Origin: DASZWJ01 sp963813895
Lineage (GTDB): Bacteria; Pseudomonadota; Gammaproteobacteria; JAURND01
DNA length: 64,000 nucleotides
Assembly: GCA_963813895.1 (NCBI GenBank)
Contig: CAWFAS010000002.1
Location: 330,934-394,933 of the forward strand
Direction of reading: 5' to 3'
Shown: positions 41,580 to 51,045 of the stretch, piece after piece
Layout: the number at the start of each line of letters is the position of its first letter
How positions within the stretch are numbered: position 1 is the first letter of the stretch
Notes under the pieces: model-generated
What the model was told of the DNA's origin: nothing
Databases searched by the model: none
What the model saw: only the letters and a program-made list of their open reading frames with translations
Made by a program: the position numbers and the translations under genes

Positions 41580-42926
41580 TTAAAGAGTAGGGAAAATTTC
41601 TCCCAACTCCTGGTTTATCTTCTTGTTTTTTTTTGTTTGATCTACTTTGGCTTTTTCCAGTCTTTGTTTTGGAGCTGCAGAATACATCCCTCCATAGCTA
41701 TTGCTTAAAGAGCCCTCTTTTTGTAATTTTTTGTAGCGCGGTCTAATTACATCTCGTATGACAATTATAGATTTAAGAATTGATTTGCAATTTTCGAGCT
41801 CTTGTTTATGAGCCGGTTCAATGTTTGACTTATTTACAGATTTGAAGTTCCAACTCCAACTTTTTGATTTTTCTTTCTTATCCGGCTTAACTTTGTTGCC
41901 CTTTGAAGTTTCTGGGGCTTCAAGTACTTTTATCCTTTCCATAAAATGCTTAGCCATTTGTGTTATTCGTGGATATAAACGATTATCATTCACCGAACTT
42001 ACATTACCTATATATTCAGAAAAAGCTTTGTGGAATTTATCTGAATCTGCCGTTTCCATAGCTTTATTCAAACCTTCCTCTATTATAGGTAAGGATGGTA
42101 AAGCCCTGCCATGTAACGTAATTCCTTTCACTCTCATGGAAAATTCTTTTTTCTCTCTCACTCCATCACCTTCCAATGCATTTATTTTATCTTTATATTC
42201 CTTAATTTTTTTGCCCAGGCAAGATTTATATAACGGATTAAGCTCAATAGATACTCCATCTCCATTTACAGGTGCGCCTGTTGCCTGCGACGATGTTGGT
42301 TCTTCATTTCTAGTTTGAGTTGTAACGTTAATAGTAAATAAAGGAGTTTTATCTCCTTCTGATTTTTTATATGCTGCGGCTAATTCGGAAATTACCTCTT
42401 CCTTACAGCGGTTAAATTGCTTTTGAAGTATGAGAATAGCCTCTGCATCAGTCTCCCAAATATGCTGATATTTGCTCCCTTCCCCGTGTACCTTTGTATC
42501 TAATAGATAATTAACGCCTGCTAAAATAATCATTTCTTCAAAATCAAACGGAAGACCATTCAAACCAAATGTCTCAGGTGATTGTAAAATTCTTACTGGA
42601 GCTGAAATCTGAAAAGAACCCGTTCCTTCATCACCTGGAACCGTTAATGCAGACTGAAAAGAATTTGGGCATTTACCAGTTTTCTGCTGTTCCTTTTGTC
42701 CATCCGCTATTATTTCCTTTGCACGTTTAATAGCATTTGCACTCTTCGCCTTTGAGAAAGTGCAGGGCTCGAAGCTAGTTTTTTTATCAACTTCATCGGG
42801 TTTATGCCATATTTGCTGTCCTACTGATACTGCTTCATCAATATCCTTAATATTGTCCATTAACTTTAACATCTTCTCTAAAAACGCCAATTTAATATGC
42901 TGTTCTTCTGCTTTCTCTAACGCCAT
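41580..42926 (-). CDS. 448-residue protein of unknown function next to the Dot/Icm locus
   Basis: The product is about 448 residues from ATG 42926 (MALEKAEEQHIKL), preceded by GGTGGGTG. A GTG at 42938 is an alternative. It is hydrophilic, rich in Lys and Glu, largely helical, and has no signal peptide or membrane segment. Part of its C-terminal half (about residues 265-410) is helix-rich, and the tail (KKNKKINQELGEIFPTL) is charged with hydrophobic end residues. No domain is recognised. Being a lone unknown near xseA and the T4BSS locus, it could be a Dot/Icm effector, but this is a guess. Confidence 0.65.
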   Translation of the reverse strand: MALEKAEEQHIKLAFLEKMLKLMDNIKDIDEAVSVGQQIWHKPDEVDKKTSFEPCTFSKAKSANAIKRAKEIIADGQKEQQKTGKCPNSFQSALTVPGDEGTGSFQISAPVRILQSPETFGLNGLPFDFEEMIILAGVNYLLDTKVHGEGSKYQHIWETDAEAILILQKQFNRCKEEVISELAAAYKKSEGDKTPLFTINVTTQTRNEEPTSSQATGAPVNGDGVSIELNPLYKSCLGKKIKEYKDKINALEGDGVREKKEFSMRVKGITLHGRALPSLPIIEEGLNKAMETADSDKFHKAFSEYIGNVSSVNDNRLYPRITQMAKHFMERIKVLEAPETSKGNKVKPDKKEKSKSWSWNFKSVNKSNIEPAHKQELENCKSILKSIIVIRDVIRPRYKKLQKEGSLSNSYGGMYSAAPKQRLEKAKVDQTKKNKKINQELGEIFPTL

Positions 42927-43086
42927 TATTTCACCCACCCATCATCTGATTAAATTTCTCTAAATCATAAAAACTTAGACTTCCAGTAATTTAGCAAGTG
43001 AATATTAAAAAAATATTAAGGTCTGATGTTATAAATACAAAGTTTTATTATATAATTCTAGATACTTTCATTTTCGTAGTAATTCT

Positions 43087-44439
43087 ATGATAAAAATTTT
43101 TACTGCCACAGAACATCCCGTCTATTCCGTATCCCAACTCAATAGAGAAGCGCGCGCCCTCCTTGAACTGACCTTTAGCACTACTTGGGTTGAAGGTGAG
43201 ATTTCCAATCTGCGAGAACCAGGATCTGGGCATTTATATTTTTCATTAAAAGATGCAGGCGCACAGGTACGTTGCGCCATGTTTCGTATGCGCTCAGCTG
43301 CGTTGAAATTTAAACCTAAAGATGGCATGCACGTATTGCTGCGCGGCAAAATCAGTCTTTATGAAGAGCGGGGTGAGTTTCAGTTAATTGTTGAGGTAAT
43401 GGAAGAAACAGGCGATGGCGCTCTGCGGCGTGCATTTGAATTGTTGAAGCAAAGATTGGCGGGGGAAGGGTTATTTGCTAGTGAACATAAACAACCATTA
43501 CCTGCCCTGCCTGGCTGTATTGGCGTAGTGACTTCTCCCACTGGGGCCGCTATTCGCGATATTTTAAGTGTGCTGCAACGGCGATTTCCTGGAATCCCGA
43601 TCATTATTTATCCTACCCAGGTGCAAGGGGCTGAAGCGGCACGGCAGATTGCGCAGGCGTTGTCACTGGCTAATCGCGAGCCACGCTGTGATGTATTGAT
43701 ATTGGCACGCGGGGGTGGCTCGCTTGAGGATTTATGGCCGTTTAATGAAGAGGTGGTGGCACGGGCGATTTTCGCCAGTCAGATTCCATTGGTTAGCGGC
43801 ATCGGTCATGAAATTGATTTTACTATCGCTGATTTAGTAGCGGATCAACGGGCAGCCACGCCTTCAGCTGCAGCAGAGTTGGTCAGCCCCGATGGTAATG
43901 AATGGGAAGCTACCTTGCGCAGAATGCATCTGCGACTGACGCATGCGATGCGTATGCTGCTCAGGCATACAGCACTAGTCCTTCAGGGCCTGGAGAAAAG
44001 ATTACCCCACCCTTTACGCCGTTTGCAGGACCAGGCGCAACATGTGGATGGATTGGAACAACGCCTTTGTCTGGCGCAACAGCATATACTGCGGCATAAA
44101 TTAGCGGTAGTTTTGCATCTGGAGGTGAGGCTACAACGTCATTCCCCTTCCCTGCAGATTTCGGTTTTTGTTACTCGCTGCCAAGCCTTGCAGCAACAGT
44201 TAAAGACCCATATGCAGTATCAATTATCACAGGCCCAGCAGTCGTTAGAACAGCTGATGCGAGCGCTGGATGGGGTAAGCCCATTGAATACGCTCAAGCG
44301 CGGTTACGCTATTGTTTTGAAAGGTAATAGCATTGTTGATGATGCTGGACAGATCCAGGTGGGGGATAAGGTGCGAGCGCGAGTGGCCAAAGGGGAGTTG
44401 GAATGTGTGGTGGAAAAGGTGGGGGATAGTTGGGACTGA
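43087..44439 (+). CDS. xseA: Exodeoxyribonuclease VII large subunit
   Basis: XseA and XseB degrade single-stranded DNA. The 450-residue protein begins with the OB-fold (YSVSQLNREARALLELTFSTTWVEGEISNLREPGSGHLYFSLKD), followed by the catalytic domain with GVVTSPTGAAIRDILSVLQRRFP and LILARGGGSLEDLWPFNEE, including VSGIGHEIDFTIADLVADQRAATPSAAAEL. The C-terminal coiled coil and the final LKRGYAIV are typical. It converges with icmB, with a hairpin between. xseB is not nearby. Confidence 0.95.
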   Translation: MIKIFTATEHPVYSVSQLNREARALLELTFSTTWVEGEISNLREPGSGHLYFSLKDAGAQVRCAMFRMRSAALKFKPKDGMHVLLRGKISLYEERGEFQLIVEVMEETGDGALRRAFELLKQRLAGEGLFASEHKQPLPALPGCIGVVTSPTGAAIRDILSVLQRRFPGIPIIIYPTQVQGAEAARQIAQALSLANREPRCDVLILARGGGSLEDLWPFNEEVVARAIFASQIPLVSGIGHEIDFTIADLVADQRAATPSAAAELVSPDGNEWEATLRRMHLRLTHAMRMLLRHTALVLQGLEKRLPHPLRRLQDQAQHVDGLEQRLCLAQQHILRHKLAVVLHLEVRLQRHSPSLQISVFVTRCQALQQQLKTHMQYQLSQAQQSLEQLMRALDGVSPLNTLKRGYAIVLKGNSIVDDAGQIQVGDKVRARVAKGELECVVEKVGDSWD

Positions 44440-44443
44440 CTTG

Positions 44444-44474
44444 CTGCAATCCCTTTCCCACAAGGGCATTGCAG
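44444..44474. terminator. Hairpin between convergent xseA and icmB
   Basis: CTGCAATCCCTT and AAGGGCATTGCAG form a stem of about 11 base pairs around CCCA. No T-run follows. It lies between two convergent genes and may be a bidirectional terminator. Directly after it, GAATTATTCAACAACG (44474) is repeated at 50813. Confidence 0.5.
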
Positions 44475-44545
44475 AATTATTCAACAACGCCCCACTTGTA
44501 GGAGAAAATTGCCATAGGACATTCCTTTCCGAAAGAGATAGTTCG

Positions 44546-47500
44546 TTAAGTTAAGAATTTCACATCCGGATTCTTGCCAAAAGCCTCCAATATATCCTCA
44601 ACCATCCGGTCAACCACACCCAATTTAAGCTCCTCAGTCACTGCCCCATGGCGTTCTTTGACAGATGTCAGTCGATTTTCAATCATCTTCATAGCTGACC
44701 CTGATGGGAATAGCGTGGCCAATAAACGGCGCGCTTGGATAGGATTAAGCCGGCGATACAATTTATTGCGGATCTGGGCATCTTCCAGGGTGGTACTAAA
44801 TGCCCATAACTCAACTGGACCTAACGTCAAAGTTAATAATTGGGTATTTAAACCATGCTTGGTAGCAAACTGTGCCAGGAAGGTGGCCCCGCCCTCTCTT
44901 GGGCCATGCACACGGGTACGCAAAGCTTGTTGCGCAGTGGGTGAGAGGCCGAAAACTTTAGTGGTTTTCAAAATGGCTTGTTCGGGACCCGCATCCATAA
45001 TAAAAATGGAGGTCGCAAATTCCACCATGACCGGGTCAAAATCTTCTAGAGATTGTGAAATTAACGCAACTTGGACCTTCCATTTACGGCCTTCACGCAT
45101 GTCCTGAATGACCTGGCTGCGCACCGCCTCAACATCAGCAGTACGATGAAATTCGTCAAACACAATCCGCTTGGGATCTTCTCTGATCTCGGATACGCGG
45201 CCTTCATGGTAGCTGCGGTAAGTTTCCTTCATATCAGCCACGTCTTCTTCTGTTAAAAAATAATGCCGTGCTAATACATAACGCGCCAACATATACATCA
45301 CGGCGGTCTGACGATTAGCTGCGTCGCCACCGCTTTTCGCCACTTCATCCAGATCCAATGACACAACTCTGGATTCACCGATATCAAATTTTGTCGACTG
45401 CGCAATAATAGGATATTCACGAATGGCACTGGATATCATGCGACTAAACGCATTGATTAAAGGTTCGCCCGTAGGAGCAATGATTTTGCCATAGAGATCT
45501 TCAACGGCTGAAGAACGGCAAGTCGCCGTCACATCTGCCATGACGGGTGCAGCATGTCGCTGCGCTAAAATTGCTTCGTGTGAAAAACCAGCGATAAATA
45601 GCGCGTCGGTGACTTCCCACCAGGTAGTGTGAGGATCGCTCACAAAACCAATTTCTTCCAGAATACCATCAATAAACTCTTCCGCTCCTGGCGTATAGAC
45701 ATGGGGATTCCCATCGTCCGCTAAGCTTTTATATAGCTCATCAACGATCAGACCCGCCATATCGGTAATACCATCATAGGTTTTGGTCGAACCGACGGGG
45801 GTTGCTAATAAGGTCAGAAAATTAACTAGAAAAGCTCGCTCCTGTGGGGTCGGGTAACGTGCACCTAACTGGGTATCAAAAGGATTAATCGTATATTCAG
45901 GCGTCATACGCAAGCGATGATAAGCTACTAAATGTTTCTGATCCAAAGGCAACGCTTCTTTTAACAGAGAAATTAAACCACTGCTGGAAGGGCCAATATC
46001 TATTATAGCGATGCGCGGCAAACGTTGTATACCTGAACTTAATGAAAGCGCCAAATTAATAGCATTGGACAATACCGACTTACCAGAACCAGGTCGGGCA
46101 TAAATAATATCAATCCAGGTAGTCTGTTCGCTGGAGCCCGGCTGATAGGGCCATGGCTTGCCATCTGGGGAACGGAACAAGATAGCCCCATTCGACCAAG
46201 GTGAAGAGGGTCGGAATAGTGGCATCATGTATAACACATCGGATAACGGTGCTACCGAGGCAATAGCCACACTCTGACTGGAAACGCCCAACATGCTGGA
46301 GGTGACACCGGCGAAGGCATCGCCACAAACTTCAGATACATTACACGATCCCCAGCCTTCTATGGCTTTAGCTAGCTGAGCCGCGCGATTGCGTAATAAT
46401 CGCATATCATCCGCAGGTGCCCAGGTGGTCGCAGTGACGCGTAATTTAACAACGGCATCGTCGGTATTAATATCTACATAACGTAATAAATTAACCGAAT
46501 CGTTCAATAAACGATTCTGGGCCGAACTAAATGACAGCAAAGAAGACAGTGCCGTCTTGAGCTTCATGGAGTTTAAACCACCACTCTCAATCAGAAATGA
46601 AATGCGCCAGGGGGTTTTTGTTTGTGCTGTTCGTACATATAAAGTAGCAAATTGCTGAATGTCTTTAGGGAATAGGTCTATAAAGACGGAGGAGTAAATA
46701 CGATCGCCAATACGCACGGTCCGCAAATCAATAATTTCAGCATCTCGTGGCAACATTTGCCTGGCAAGTGAAGGCCATAAAATATCGGAAATATCACCGC
46801 GCATCTGCTGCGATTCTTTCACTTTAACCTTATCACCTGGTAATACGGGACGCCATTCACGATCAGTAAAATCAGCATCTACGGTCATGCGCATGGCTTT
46901 GATAGCATCATGCACTTCTAATAAATCAGTGACTACTTCTAACATATTCAGGTCATTCATCACTGAACGTACAAAAGATTCATGTCCTTCACGCAAATCG
47001 GGTATTGCCGCCATTAAATTTTGGGTATGGCGGAAAACTGGAACTTTCTTTTCTTTGAAGGCCTTCATCTTCTCTTTTTTAGCGCGGCCTAATTGTTCAG
47101 CGGTTAGGCTGGTGGGACGCGTCCATAGGACCATGTAGATGGACTCATGCGCACAGTACTTCTGTAAGTATTTAACTCGCTCAGACAATAAATCATCCAC
47201 GTCCAGCTGCAGCCGTTTACCGGTTTCCAGGGCGGGTCGTAATATTTCATTGATTTTCTGGTCTACATCATCTTTGTTATAGGTGAAATGTACCTGAATG
47301 GTATGCCCAGAACGTGACATCGTGGTGGATAAGGCATGTTGCAATCCTAATTGGATACGATCGAATTCTTCTTTTCCTATCAGGGCACGCACACCACGGA
47401 TGCGCAATACGGAAACTAATGAGCCATCATGGGCAACCAATACCGTCGGACTATCCGCAGTCTGGAGTTCACAATAAGACTCAGCTGTTTGTTTTAATGC

Positions 47501-47560
47501 GGACGATGCCCATGCCATGAACACGTCCACAGTATCTAAAATAGAACTTAAAATATTCAT
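44546..47560 (-). CDS. icmB: Dot/Icm type IVB secretion ATPase IcmB/DotO
   Basis: IcmB is the VirB4-like cytoplasmic ATPase that powers the Dot/Icm channel at the inner membrane. The 1004-residue protein has an N-terminal DotO domain (MNILSSILDTVDVFMAWASS, LRIRGVRALIGKEEF) and a motor domain with Walker A ARPGSGKSVLSNAI near residue 490 and a Walker-B-like region PKRIVFDEFHR. It is the last gene of the leftward icm run. Its neighbour icmJ lies 7 bp upstream, in the order known for Legionella (icmD-J-B). Confidence 0.97.
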   Translation of the reverse strand: MNILSSILDTVDVFMAWASSALKQTAESYCELQTADSPTVLVAHDGSLVSVLRIRGVRALIGKEEFDRIQLGLQHALSTTMSRSGHTIQVHFTYNKDDVDQKINEILRPALETGKRLQLDVDDLLSERVKYLQKYCAHESIYMVLWTRPTSLTAEQLGRAKKEKMKAFKEKKVPVFRHTQNLMAAIPDLREGHESFVRSVMNDLNMLEVVTDLLEVHDAIKAMRMTVDADFTDREWRPVLPGDKVKVKESQQMRGDISDILWPSLARQMLPRDAEIIDLRTVRIGDRIYSSVFIDLFPKDIQQFATLYVRTAQTKTPWRISFLIESGGLNSMKLKTALSSLLSFSSAQNRLLNDSVNLLRYVDINTDDAVVKLRVTATTWAPADDMRLLRNRAAQLAKAIEGWGSCNVSEVCGDAFAGVTSSMLGVSSQSVAIASVAPLSDVLYMMPLFRPSSPWSNGAILFRSPDGKPWPYQPGSSEQTTWIDIIYARPGSGKSVLSNAINLALSLSSGIQRLPRIAIIDIGPSSSGLISLLKEALPLDQKHLVAYHRLRMTPEYTINPFDTQLGARYPTPQERAFLVNFLTLLATPVGSTKTYDGITDMAGLIVDELYKSLADDGNPHVYTPGAEEFIDGILEEIGFVSDPHTTWWEVTDALFIAGFSHEAILAQRHAAPVMADVTATCRSSAVEDLYGKIIAPTGEPLINAFSRMISSAIREYPIIAQSTKFDIGESRVVSLDLDEVAKSGGDAANRQTAVMYMLARYVLARHYFLTEEDVADMKETYRSYHEGRVSEIREDPKRIVFDEFHRTADVEAVRSQVIQDMREGRKWKVQVALISQSLEDFDPVMVEFATSIFIMDAGPEQAILKTTKVFGLSPTAQQALRTRVHGPREGGATFLAQFATKHGLNTQLLTLTLGPVELWAFSTTLEDAQIRNKLYRRLNPIQARRLLATLFPSGSAMKMIENRLTSVKERHGAVTEELKLGVVDRMVEDILEAFGKNPDVKFLT

Positions 47561-47567
47561 TTTATCT

Positions 47568-48188
47568 TTACTCTGATGATAATTCTTCTAGCGCAGCGGC
47601 AGCCCAGGTTTCAATCTGTTTGCTGAATTTTGCGCGCGCTGGTAATAATCTTAAAGAATTCAGCCACAGGGGCATGGATTCTTGCTTTGCGGGATTTAAA
47701 GCATTGACTAATGCTTGGCCCACTAATGAGGGATTGCTCATACCTTCACCGAGCTTATCCTCTACGAATTTGGAGCGTAACTTTAAGTTACGGTAAATGT
47801 TTTGTGCATCAGTCCGATAATCAGTCGCATTAGCAATCGCACAAAATAAGACATGGCATAAGCCGTCTAAGTCGGCTTGGTTGATCTCGGGTAAATAGAT
47901 TAATGTACCCCCACCGTAATCACCTTTGCCTACTGCCTCTAAAAAAAAGCATTGGGTACAAAAACAACAAGCTGTCGCTAAATTTGACAGCTTGTTGTTT
48001 TGGTATTTATTATCGAGGTTAATGATCTCTTGAAACTGCCGCGCCTGAAATCCACAAAACTGGCAGGTGTAGTCATCTCTTTCCCACACCTTAACGCTGA
48101 ATTTCTCGAAGGTTTTATCAGCTTTCCTGGCAATAAACATTCGCCAGGCTCCAGGAATTACATGTAATGTCAGCGGTTGCAAAGTCAT
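47568..48188 (-). CDS. icmJ: Dot/Icm protein IcmJ/DotN
   Basis: IcmJ/DotN is a component of the type IV coupling complex with IcmO/DotL. The 206-residue protein contains the zinc-binding CQFCGFQARQF and CCFCTQCFFLEAVG, in a HNH-like arrangement, and MTLQPLTLHVIPGAWRMFIARKADK at the N-terminus is typical of DotN. No signal peptide. It lies between icmD and icmB as in Legionella and Coxiella. Confidence 0.95.
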   Translation of the reverse strand: MTLQPLTLHVIPGAWRMFIARKADKTFEKFSVKVWERDDYTCQFCGFQARQFQEIINLDNKYQNNKLSNLATACCFCTQCFFLEAVGKGDYGGGTLIYLPEINQADLDGLCHVLFCAIANATDYRTDAQNIYRNLKLRSKFVEDKLGEGMSNPSLVGQALVNALNPAKQESMPLWLNSLRLLPARAKFSKQIETWAAAALEELSSE

Positions 48189-48223
48189 TTCCCTCGATTT
48201 ACTCTACTCTACTATCGTCCTTA

Positions 48224-48628
48224 TTAACTAGAAGATAAGCTATCAGCATAACCAGCACCATCAAAACCAGTCGCGGTTCGGTTTTCACCAAATATGGTAG
48301 CACCAGTTGAACCTAACAGGCTTGGCATGAATATTAAAGCTACGCCAATAGCTAATAAGGCTACCGGAACACCCAATGTGGTCTGCTGTGGATTATCTTT
48401 ATGCGCTTTGAACTTCAATACAGCAATAAGTGCAAAACCAGTGCCCATAATATAAGCGGCCGCCCAGAATAATTTCCCTACACCGCCAAAGCTGCTGGTC
48501 ATACCATCGGCAATTGCTCCAAGATTAGCAGCATCGTCGGCAAAAGCAGCTCCACTCATTATAGCAAGACTTAGTATACCTAACCCTGCCATAATTTTCT
48601 TAATTTTCGCGAGTCTTGTTAAGTTCAT
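48224..48628 (-). CDS. icmD: Dot/Icm protein IcmD/DotP, copy 1
   Basis: The 134-residue protein has a signal-like N-terminus (MNLTRLAKIKKIMAGLGILS...AAFA) and two further hydrophobic segments (LFWAAAYIMGTGFALIAVL, LGVPVALLAIGVALIFMPSLL) with the diagnostic KFKAHKDNPQQTTLG loop in between. IcmD/DotP is an inner-membrane component of the T4BSS. A second copy, about 95% identical over the middle DNA, lies just upstream. Whether copy 1 keeps the IcmD role or has a new one is not known. Confidence 0.9.
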   Translation of the reverse strand: MNLTRLAKIKKIMAGLGILSLAIMSGAAFADDAANLGAIADGMTSSFGGVGKLFWAAAYIMGTGFALIAVLKFKAHKDNPQQTTLGVPVALLAIGVALIFMPSLLGSTGATIFGENRTATGFDGAGYADSLSSS

Positions 48629-48785
48629 AATTAACCTCTTTAAAATATTTAATAATTTAAATTTTACAACCTATGGCATCCTGCTTATTTAACACCTTCT
48701 GGTTACTGGTCCTTATTCGTTTATCTGAGAAGAACCAGTAACCATGGGTGAAACAATATGGGCTAAAATCAGCCCATATTCAATC

Positions 48786-49193
48786 TTAGCTGCCGGAAGA
48801 CAGGCTAGCATTATAACCTTCACCATTAAAACCAGTCGCGGTTCGGCTGTCACCAAAGATGGTAGCACCAGTTGAACCTAACAGGCTTGGCATGAATATT
48901 AAAGCTACGCCAATAGCTAATAAGGCCACCGGCACACCCAGTGTGGTCTGTTGTGGATTATCTTTATGCGCTTTAAACTTCAATACAGCAATAAGTGCAA
49001 AACCAGTGCCCATAATATAAGCGGCCGCCCAGAATAATTTCCCTAAACCACCAAAGCTGGAGGTCATATCACTGGCAATCGCTCCAAGATTACTATCATC
49101 GGCAAAAGCAGCTCCACTTATTACAAGAGCCCCAACTAATAGGCCTAAGCCTGCCATAACTTTCTTCATTTTTAAAAAACCTAAAATTTTCAT
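48786..49193 (-). CDS. icmD: Dot/Icm protein IcmD/DotP, copy 2
   Basis: The 135-residue protein is near-identical to copy 1 across residues about 40-120 (FGGLGKLFWAAAYIMGTGFALIAV, KFKAHKDNPQQTT and GSTGATIFGDSRTATGF). The N-terminal signal (MKILGFLKMKKVMAGLGLLVGALV) and C-terminal tail (GEGYNASLSSGS) differ more. High DNA identity suggests recent duplication or gene conversion. It lies where icmC stands in Legionella, and no icmC-like frame is found, so it may replace it. Confidence 0.88.
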   Translation of the reverse strand: MKILGFLKMKKVMAGLGLLVGALVISGAAFADDSNLGAIASDMTSSFGGLGKLFWAAAYIMGTGFALIAVLKFKAHKDNPQQTTLGVPVALLAIGVALIFMPSLLGSTGATIFGDSRTATGFNGEGYNASLSSGS

Positions 49194-49603
49194 AATTTAC
49201 CTCGATAATATACATTTACCATATCCTTATATTCAAATTACATCCTGTGGTAATACTACAATCCGGATACGGATACTTGCAGGAACTTACGAACCGACAA
49301 CTAACCTATCACCCCCGCAATCTCCTATTTCAGCCAATGCTGGCTTTGAACTATTCAGCATTGAATGATAAGCTCCTGACTTAAACTACCAGCATCTTCC
49401 AGACCTAAATCAAATATTCTTTAAGATTTCTCCCTGTAGCACTGGTATTGACATTAAGATACTTGACAATACCGGCTATGCCTTTAGCCATCATTCCCTT
49501 TAATCCTAAAATCTTTTCTTATAATTCTCATTGGTTATGAATATATACAGACCATTTGAGAATATCAACTCTAGCCCTCAGAACTCACTCTTTTATCCCG
49601 ATA
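49194..49603. other. 410-bp gap between icmG and the icmD pair
   Basis: In Legionella icmC lies between icmG and icmD. Here no open frame of more than 60 codons is present and no recognisable remnant of the IcmC protein was seen. The stretch has frequent stops. A leader or promoter for the icmD genes is possible. Confidence 0.5.
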
Positions 49604-50440
49604 TTAACTATCGTTAGGAGCATTTTTTATCGCTGTTCCTGAAGATGTTTTTACTAGTGTTTCTTCTGGATCAATCGCAGTGATTGTGCCATAACCTGGG
49701 AGCTCATCGCCCACCTTCACTGTAGTTAACTCACCGGTGCTTGACTCAACCCAAGCTCTCCCAGCAATAAGTGATTTCAAATAATACTCAACTTTCACTT
49801 CTGGTTTTGCGGCTACCACTGCAGGAGCCGGCTTTGCTTTCTGTTCTTTACCCAGTTGTTCTACCTGATTTGACAATGCCTTTACTGAAGCTGTCAATGA
49901 AACCAATGTATCTTGTAAACCACTGACGGACTGATTTACTTCCTGCAGCCCTGATTGTAACTTAGCGATTTCTGGCTCATATTTCTTTGTAGTCGCTGGC
50001 TCAGCTGGTATAACTTTTTCCAACTCCCTCTCTAAGTGGGATGGCTCTGCCATGCTCACCACAGGCTTGTTTTCGCTTGCCACTACCGGCTGCGGCGGAA
50101 TGACTAGCTTTGATTCCGTCTTTTGCTGCACCGGCTTCAGTGCAGCAGCGGCTTGTTCTTTTTTGATAGCTTTTGCCGTCTCTTCTACTTCTATTTGTGT
50201 TCCTTGTTCAGCCGCTTTATCTCTGCTATTAAGAAACTGAAAAATCGCACCAACCATGGTACAAATAATAATCCCTGTTATTATCTTTTTTCTGGAAAAT
50301 CTGGAACTGGTCTTTTCGGCTGGTAATTCGGGTTCTACCTCTACCATTGCCTCTGATCCATGTTCCTCTGTTAATTGATCTTCAGAATACTGGTATTCTA
50401 GATCAGATTTTTCAGCGGCTACGTTTGCATTCATGAGCAT
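49604..50440 (-). CDS. icmG: Dot/Icm inner-membrane protein IcmG/DotF
   Basis: IcmG/DotF is a single-pass inner-membrane protein that interacts with the core complex and with effectors. The 278 residues consist of an acidic cytoplasmic N-terminus (residues 1-50), a transmembrane helix (IITGIIICTMVGAIFQFL), and a periplasmic coiled coil (about 150-205), plus a C-terminal beta domain (YYLKSLIAGRAWVESSTGE). It has the start MLMNANVAAE. The distance to icmE (605 bp) is unusually large. Confidence 0.9.
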   Translation of the reverse strand: MLMNANVAAEKSDLEYQYSEDQLTEEHGSEAMVEVEPELPAEKTSSRFSRKKIITGIIICTMVGAIFQFLNSRDKAAEQGTQIEVEETAKAIKKEQAAAALKPVQQKTESKLVIPPQPVVASENKPVVSMAEPSHLERELEKVIPAEPATTKKYEPEIAKLQSGLQEVNQSVSGLQDTLVSLTASVKALSNQVEQLGKEQKAKPAPAVVAAKPEVKVEYYLKSLIAGRAWVESSTGELTTVKVGDELPGYGTITAIDPEETLVKTSSGTAIKNAPNDS

Positions 50441-51045
50441 AATACCTATTCAAAATTAAGGAAATATTAACAGTATCCCTACAGAATCCATTAAATACTG
50501 ACTATATTATTCCTTTATTTAACAGCCCTATTACAGTATTGTCAGCTAATTTTTGTAGCTATTTTAATCTTTGTAACTACTAATCAGCTGATTCAGTAGA
50601 ACATTTCGATATGGTGTTATAATACACAATCAACATTAAGGTAATATTAATAAGGCAAAAAGTCTGTCTATACAACTGCCAAAATAGGCTCTCAGTGAGC
50701 GGCTTCTGGCCTTAGTTTTGATCTTCAGACTTCATTTGTGGGGACTTTACTATTCTGCAAAAGAAGCGATGTAATCCTCCTCGCAAGAAAGAGGGCTATA
50801 CTGCTTATTGGAATTATTCAACAACGTACCCCCCAAGGCTGAGGGATCCACACAAAATATTTATTTATTTATTTATTTTGTGCAATTTCAAAAGGGTTGT
50901 CACTAGAAGCTGCCCCCTTCCTAACCTTCCCCCGCTTGCGGGGGAAGGTTAGGAAGGGGGCAGCTTCTAGTGGCACTTTATCTGGTTTTTCTCGACAATA
51001 AAGATACTTTAAATAAATATCGGGAAGTTACTATACCCGCGTTCC
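50441..51045. other. 605-bp gap between icmE and icmG, with repeat element
   Basis: In Legionella icmE and icmG are adjacent. Here a long gap with no gene contains a perfect 72-bp hairpin of the CTTCCCCCGC family, a short TTTA tandem (TTTATTTATTTATTTA near 50861), and GAATTATTCAACAACG, also found at 44474. A separate promoter for icmG and downstream genes is likely somewhere here. Confidence 0.5.
50901..50972. repeat. CTTCCCCCGC-family palindromic element, short perfect copy
   Basis: CACTAGAAGCTGCCCCCTTC followed by CTAACCTTCCCCCGC and a four-base TTGC loop, then the exact reverse complement to CTTCTAGTG. It has no long loop, unlike copies 1 and 2. It lies inside the Dot/Icm locus, 73 bp after the icmE stop. 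Confidence 0.9.

Noticed and set aside
41821..42318. 165-codon plus-strand frame
   Set aside because: It is antisense to the unknown 448-residue protein, which has the better start and composition.
44574..45107. 177-codon plus-strand frame opposite icmB
   Set aside because: It is antisense to the well-conserved motor domain of IcmB and its translation is Ser/Arg-rich shadow sequence.
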